Source: JAFGVL01 sp964546015 (GTDB taxonomy: Bacteria > Bacteroidota > Bacteroidia > Bacteroidales > Paludibacteraceae). Taken from it: DNA of 45,062 nucleotides. Of this stretch, positions 41,597-45,062 are shown piece after piece. The DNA lies in contig CAZJHO010000011.1 of NCBI GenBank assembly GCA_964546015.1, positions 1 through 45,062 of the forward strand. The letters run 5' to 3'. The notes under the pieces are model-generated. The model was not told the origin of the DNA and did not search any database. It was given only the letters and a program-made list of their open reading frames with translations. How positions within the stretch are numbered: position 1 is the first letter of the stretch; each line of letters begins with the position of its first letter. A program made the translations under genes and the position numbers.

Positions 41597-44500
41597 ATGA
41601 AGACTCAAGTTTTAAATCAGCTATCGGAAGTGATAACTTCAACGAACTTTCTGAAAAAGATATGCCTTCTTTCCCTTTTTGTAGGGTTCTCATTAGTCGG
41701 TTTTGCCCAGACTCAGAATGTGACAACTACACCATTTAATAGAACGGCTGTAACTATCACCAGTCAACGCTATAAGGTCATTATGATTGGGTCGTCTTCT
41801 GTCGAACAAACTTCAGGGGTGTGTCTTCCTGCCGAAGCTCCGAATAATGATGCCGGAACTAATGTGAAAAAAGTTCAAATCGGTGGAGTTAATGCCAGTT
41901 CGGCAACCGTCTTACAGGAACAATTGGGTGTAGGGTGTGAAGCTAAAGTAAAAAGAGCATTTTTATATTGGGGAGGTTCTCGTGATGATAAGAATATTGC
42001 TAATTATGCCTATTGGAATCAGACCATTCAGATAAGGAAACCCGGAGGAACATTCCAAAATGTAACAGCCCAGTATTGGGGGATTCCTACTAATAGCGCT
42101 TCTGAAGATAATAGAACGCCATATTATTGTTTTGCTGATGTGACAAATCAGGTATTAGATGCCGGCGCCGGGGAGTTTGTAGTAAAAGATATTGATTTTA
42201 GAATTGTAACAGGTAGCTCAGGCGGAACTATCGGTGCTTGGCACTTAATATTAATGTACGAAGCGGCTGATTATCCACTTTTGGATTTCTATATGTGGGA
42301 TGGTATGATTTGGAAAAGGAATGATGGTGTTGATCTAACTGTCAGTACAAGTATAACTGCCCCGGCAACAGGAGATATCAGTTCTTTTGTTGGTGTAGCC
42401 GTTATGGATGGAGATGTGAATGATGGAAATACGAAAGCCGAAACATTGTATTTTAAAGCCAATAATGGTCCGCAACAAAATTTGAATAACTTGCGTGGGG
42501 TAACTGACTTTTTATCTAGTACTATGACTTTTAATGGAGGGCAGTTCCCTCGTTATCCTAATTGTATAAATACATTTGGGTACGATGCTCATCATTTTAT
42601 GATGCCCGAAGGATCAGTGCCAAATAGTGCAACTTCAGCACAAATTACTCTGGAACCTTCAGCAAGCGATCAATCTATTTACCCGTTTATGCTTTATCTT
42701 GGTATTATCAAGAACCAAGCGGATCTCCGTGTTACTAAATTATCATCTTCGCCTACAGTACAATTCGGGCAACAATTTCAATACATGGTTATTGCCGAGA
42801 ATGTCGGAGGGCGTGCTACTTCAGCTACACCATCAGAAAAAATTACCCTTAGGGATACTTTAGATTATAATTTGGACTTTTCAGGATTAGCTTCGGATAT
42901 TACAGTAAGAGTAAACAATGCAGCAGGAGATCCATCTTTTCATACTGTAATAGGTTCTGATGTTAGTTGGAATCCTACTTCCAGAATCTTGGTATTAAGT
43001 AATCTGCCTCAAATACCCAAAAATGGTAGCATGATTATTACTTATAAAGTAACCGTACCTGCTGTTGATAGGACAGATTTATGGCGTATGTCTTGTATGC
43101 AAGATATTTATAATAAAGCACATTTAACATATTATGATGATGGACAAACGCCTCACAAAATGTTCACGGCAGCTTCAGGTCAGAATGGTTGTGAATTGGG
43201 TGATTATACTGTTACGCCTGTCGTTGCAGACTTTCAACAATACCAAATGGAAGAAGAATTTGTTAAAGTAGTATTACCAGCAGATTTGAACATAACCAAT
43301 ATTACTACTTATTTACGAAATGCATTGCAAGCTCATTTGGGAACAGCAACCGGCATAAACGATTTTATCTTTACAAAGGTAAATAGTGCGGGTGGTAGTT
43401 CTATGGGCGGAACTATAACATTGGCAAATATTGCAAATTATACTAACGGAAATGGATATTATACTGCTACTAGAACTGTGCTTACCCACACCGGAAAATC
43501 ATCACCTTGTACCGAAACTTATACTATCAGGTTGCTATATTGTTCCAATAATCAATTGACGCTGACTTCTAATATCGAGGATGTGGTGTGTAGAGATACT
43601 GAAAGTGGAAAAATTATACCTATAGCAGGTGGAACAAAAACCAATCCTATGCGATATACTCTTGCTTCCGGCACATTAGCTAATAGTGCAGAAATTACTG
43701 CCGGTAATTTGGTTGCAACTTCGGGAGAAAAGCATAGTGATACACATACATTTAGTGGTTTGGGAAATGGCACTTATACTGTTTTTGCCATAGATGCTAT
43801 GGGATGTGAGCAAAAACAAACATTAACTCTTACAAATCCGCCTGCCATGGATGTAGAGTTAGCATCTACACAAGCTTGTATAGGTGAACGCATTGAGTTC
43901 ACAGCTACGCCGAGTGGGGGAGCGGCAAGTACCGGTTATGGAGTGAAATGGTACCGTGCCGTTAGTGAAGAAGGACCTTTTGTAAGTGTGGAACAGCAAA
44001 ATGACCCGTTAAAATATAGTGTAACTTCGCAACAAGAGAAAGTTATAATGCGTGCCGAAGTTTATTCGCTTTTAGCAGAATGCGCTGATGTATATTGTTC
44101 GGCAACAGAAGATTTAACTGTAAGTCTTTCACAAACTCCTGATTTGTCTTGTTCAGATCAAACGATCTGTTCCGGTGAAAATGTAACCTTAACACCTGTG
44201 GATGCTAAAGGACAAACAATAACCAGTCGTGTTTGGAAATATTCTACCGATAGTATTACATGGATAACTATGCCTGATATTACGGCATCAATTACCAAAT
44301 CGCCAACAGACACTACTTTTTATAGAGCTATATTTATAACAGCAGGTGGTTGTGGCGATTCTATCGATATAAAAGTAAATGTGATACCTTATCCGGTTAT
44401 TGCTAATAAAGTAGAAACCATTTGTAGCGGTAGTGCATTTAGTTTAGAACCGGTTACCGTAGGTGGTGGAGACAATGTGCCTGTTGGTACTCAATACACT

Positions 44501-45062
44501 TGGACTATCTCGACCAATACGAACTTAACAGGACAATCGGAGAATACCATACCTACCAATGCTCCGATCAGTCAGACACTGACTAATATAACTAATACAA
44601 CCCAAACAATAACATATACCATTACACCGGTTTATGAGGGATGTGCAGGTAATTCGTTCGACTTAGTAGTAACCGTAAATCCGAAACCTGCTATTGAGGA
44701 TAAAGCAGCAACAATCTGTAGCGGTGGTACATTTAGCATAACAATAGATGCGGGTGATATTATTCCTTCGGATACTAAATATTCGTGGACAGTTTCTGCC
44801 AATACGAATATAACAGGTCAATCAGCACAAACCAATCAAACAGTAGTTAGTCAGACATTGACAAATACAAGTACAATAAATCAAACAATAATTTATACAG
44901 TCACTCCTGTATCGGGTCTGGAGCCTAATACTTGTACCGGTGCAGATTTTACTGTAACGGTAGAGGTTCGTGCTCCGTTTGTAGCAGGTGCGATAGCTAC
45001 AACCGGTGAGACCGTATGTGCAGGCGATACACCTTCTGCCATTGGCAATACCACGGCAGCAA
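41597..45062 (+). CDS. Giant secreted surface protein, 3' end outside the window
   Basis: The frame is open from ATG 41597 to the last base: 1155 codons with no stop. It has a signal peptide (KICLLSLFVGFSLVGFAQ). A domain of unknown family (about 30-360) is followed by a DUF11-like repeat (ADLRVTKLSSSPTVQFGQQF, about 371-485), then a region ending in a SprB-repeat-like unit (GTYTVFAIDAMGCEQKQTLT), Ig/PKD-like domains, and at least two PKD-like modules beginning TICSG (about 940-1120). This architecture is typical of Bacteroidetes T9SS substrates and gliding-type adhesins, in which the sorting tail is at the far C-terminus, here not visible. Full length probably exceeds 1300 residues. Confidence 0.88.
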   Translation, partial: MKTQVLNQLSEVITSTNFLKKICLLSLFVGFSLVGFAQTQNVTTTPFNRTAVTITSQRYKVIMIGSSSVEQTSGVCLPAEAPNNDAGTNVKKVQIGGVNASSATVLQEQLGVGCEAKVKRAFLYWGGSRDDKNIANYAYWNQTIQIRKPGGTFQNVTAQYWGIPTNSASEDNRTPYYCFADVTNQVLDAGAGEFVVKDIDFRIVTGSSGGTIGAWHLILMYEAADYPLLDFYMWDGMIWKRNDGVDLTVSTSITAPATGDISSFVGVAVMDGDVNDGNTKAETLYFKANNGPQQNLNNLRGVTDFLSSTMTFNGGQFPRYPNCINTFGYDAHHFMMPEGSVPNSATSAQITLEPSASDQSIYPFMLYLGIIKNQADLRVTKLSSSPTVQFGQQFQYMVIAENVGGRATSATPSEKITLRDTLDYNLDFSGLASDITVRVNNAAGDPSFHTVIGSDVSWNPTSRILVLSNLPQIPKNGSMIITYKVTVPAVDRTDLWRMSCMQDIYNKAHLTYYDDGQTPHKMFTAASGQNGCELGDYTVTPVVADFQQYQMEEEFVKVVLPADLNITNITTYLRNALQAHLGTATGINDFIFTKVNSAGGSSMGGTITLANIANYTNGNGYYTATRTVLTHTGKSSPCTETYTIRLLYCSNNQLTLTSNIEDVVCRDTESGKIIPIAGGTKTNPMRYTLASGTLANSAEITAGNLVATSGEKHSDTHTFSGLGNGTYTVFAIDAMGCEQKQTLTLTNPPAMDVELASTQACIGERIEFTATPSGGAASTGYGVKWYRAVSEEGPFVSVEQQNDPLKYSVTSQQEKVIMRAEVYSLLAECADVYCSATEDLTVSLSQTPDLSCSDQTICSGENVTLTPVDAKGQTITSRVWKYSTDSITWITMPDITASITKSPTDTTFYRAIFITAGGCGDSIDIKVNVIPYPVIANKVETICSGSAFSLEPVTVGGGDNVPVGTQYTWTISTNTNLTGQSENTIPTNAPISQTLTNITNTTQTITYTITPVYEGCAGNSFDLVVTVNPKPAIEDKAATICSGGTFSITIDAGDIIPSDTKYSWTVSANTNITGQSAQTNQTVVSQTLTNTSTINQTIIYTVTPVSGLEPNTCTGADFTVTVEVRAPFVAGAIATTGETVCAGDTPSAIGNTTAA

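Noticed and set aside
1..45062. tRNA, rRNA and insertion sequences
   Set aside because: No cloverleaf with a CCA-end context, no rRNA-like sequence and no transposase were seen on reading both strands; a covariance search could still find a small RNA.

Overview
The window looks like a contig from a low-GC member of the Bacteroidetes, most likely order Bacteroidales. Evidence is Bacteroidetes-type promoters (TTTG, about 20 nt, then TAnnTTTG), a secreted pectate lyase with a type IX secretion (T9SS) sorting tail, very large secreted adhesin-like proteins with PKD/SprB-like modules, a eukaryotic-type NADP isocitrate dehydrogenase, and several protein families typical of the phylum (DUF3109, DUF349, PIN-PhoH). 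I assign no genus. A run of 10 Ns at 28437-28446 shows it is a scaffolded draft assembly.

Layout. 0-5 kb: ExbB/ExbD energy-transducing pair, then a repair block with polA and a 3-methyladenine glycosylase on the minus strand and xseB divergent from them. 5-6 kb: a decayed lipoprotein/outer-membrane protein gene. 5.9-10.5 kb: an aconitase, membrane protein, isocitrate dehydrogenase and secreted coiled-coil protein run, with no citrate synthase beside it. 10.5-13.3 kb (minus): polyprenyl diphosphate synthase, a conserved hypothetical and an NlpC/P60-LysM cell-wall hydrolase, tightly packed. 13.5-18.6 kb: PIN-PhoH ATPase, a lipoprotein, an exported nitroreductase and the pectate lyase. 18.6-21.5 kb: small membrane protein, greA with a structured leader, HIT hydrolase, YkgJ-like protein and CPBP protease. 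21.5-24.1 kb: CYTH protein, DUF3109 protein, and a translationally coupled hemerythrin/LuxR pair. 24.1-25.4 kb: a gene-poor strip with two terminators, a short direct repeat and an orphan phage-type S24 repressor. 25.4-29.4 kb (minus): DUF349 protein, fmt, assembly gap, nadK. 29.5-31.8 kb: pdxS, pdxT, ung. 31.8-37.5 kb (minus): phnA-like, gpsA, lysS, copper ATPase. 37.5-45 kb: a 580-nt AT-rich leader, then two giant secreted proteins in tandem, the second running off the end of the window.

Most of the window is housekeeping. The best candidates for a second look are: (1) a predicted promoter plus intrinsic terminator in the greA leader, which could release an RNA of about 45 nt resembling the enterobacterial GraL arrangement; (2) a palindrome-like GC-rich segment inside lysS that adds about 12 in-frame residues to the tRNA-binding domain, and a related-looking family of degenerate intergenic palindromes, some of which directly abut start codons; (3) a DUF542-like/hemerythrin protein coupled to a LuxR regulator whose receiver domain lacks the phosphoacceptor aspartate; (4) the orphan S24 repressor island; (5) the tandem giant surface proteins. 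No tRNA, rRNA, CRISPR array or intact mobile element was recognised.
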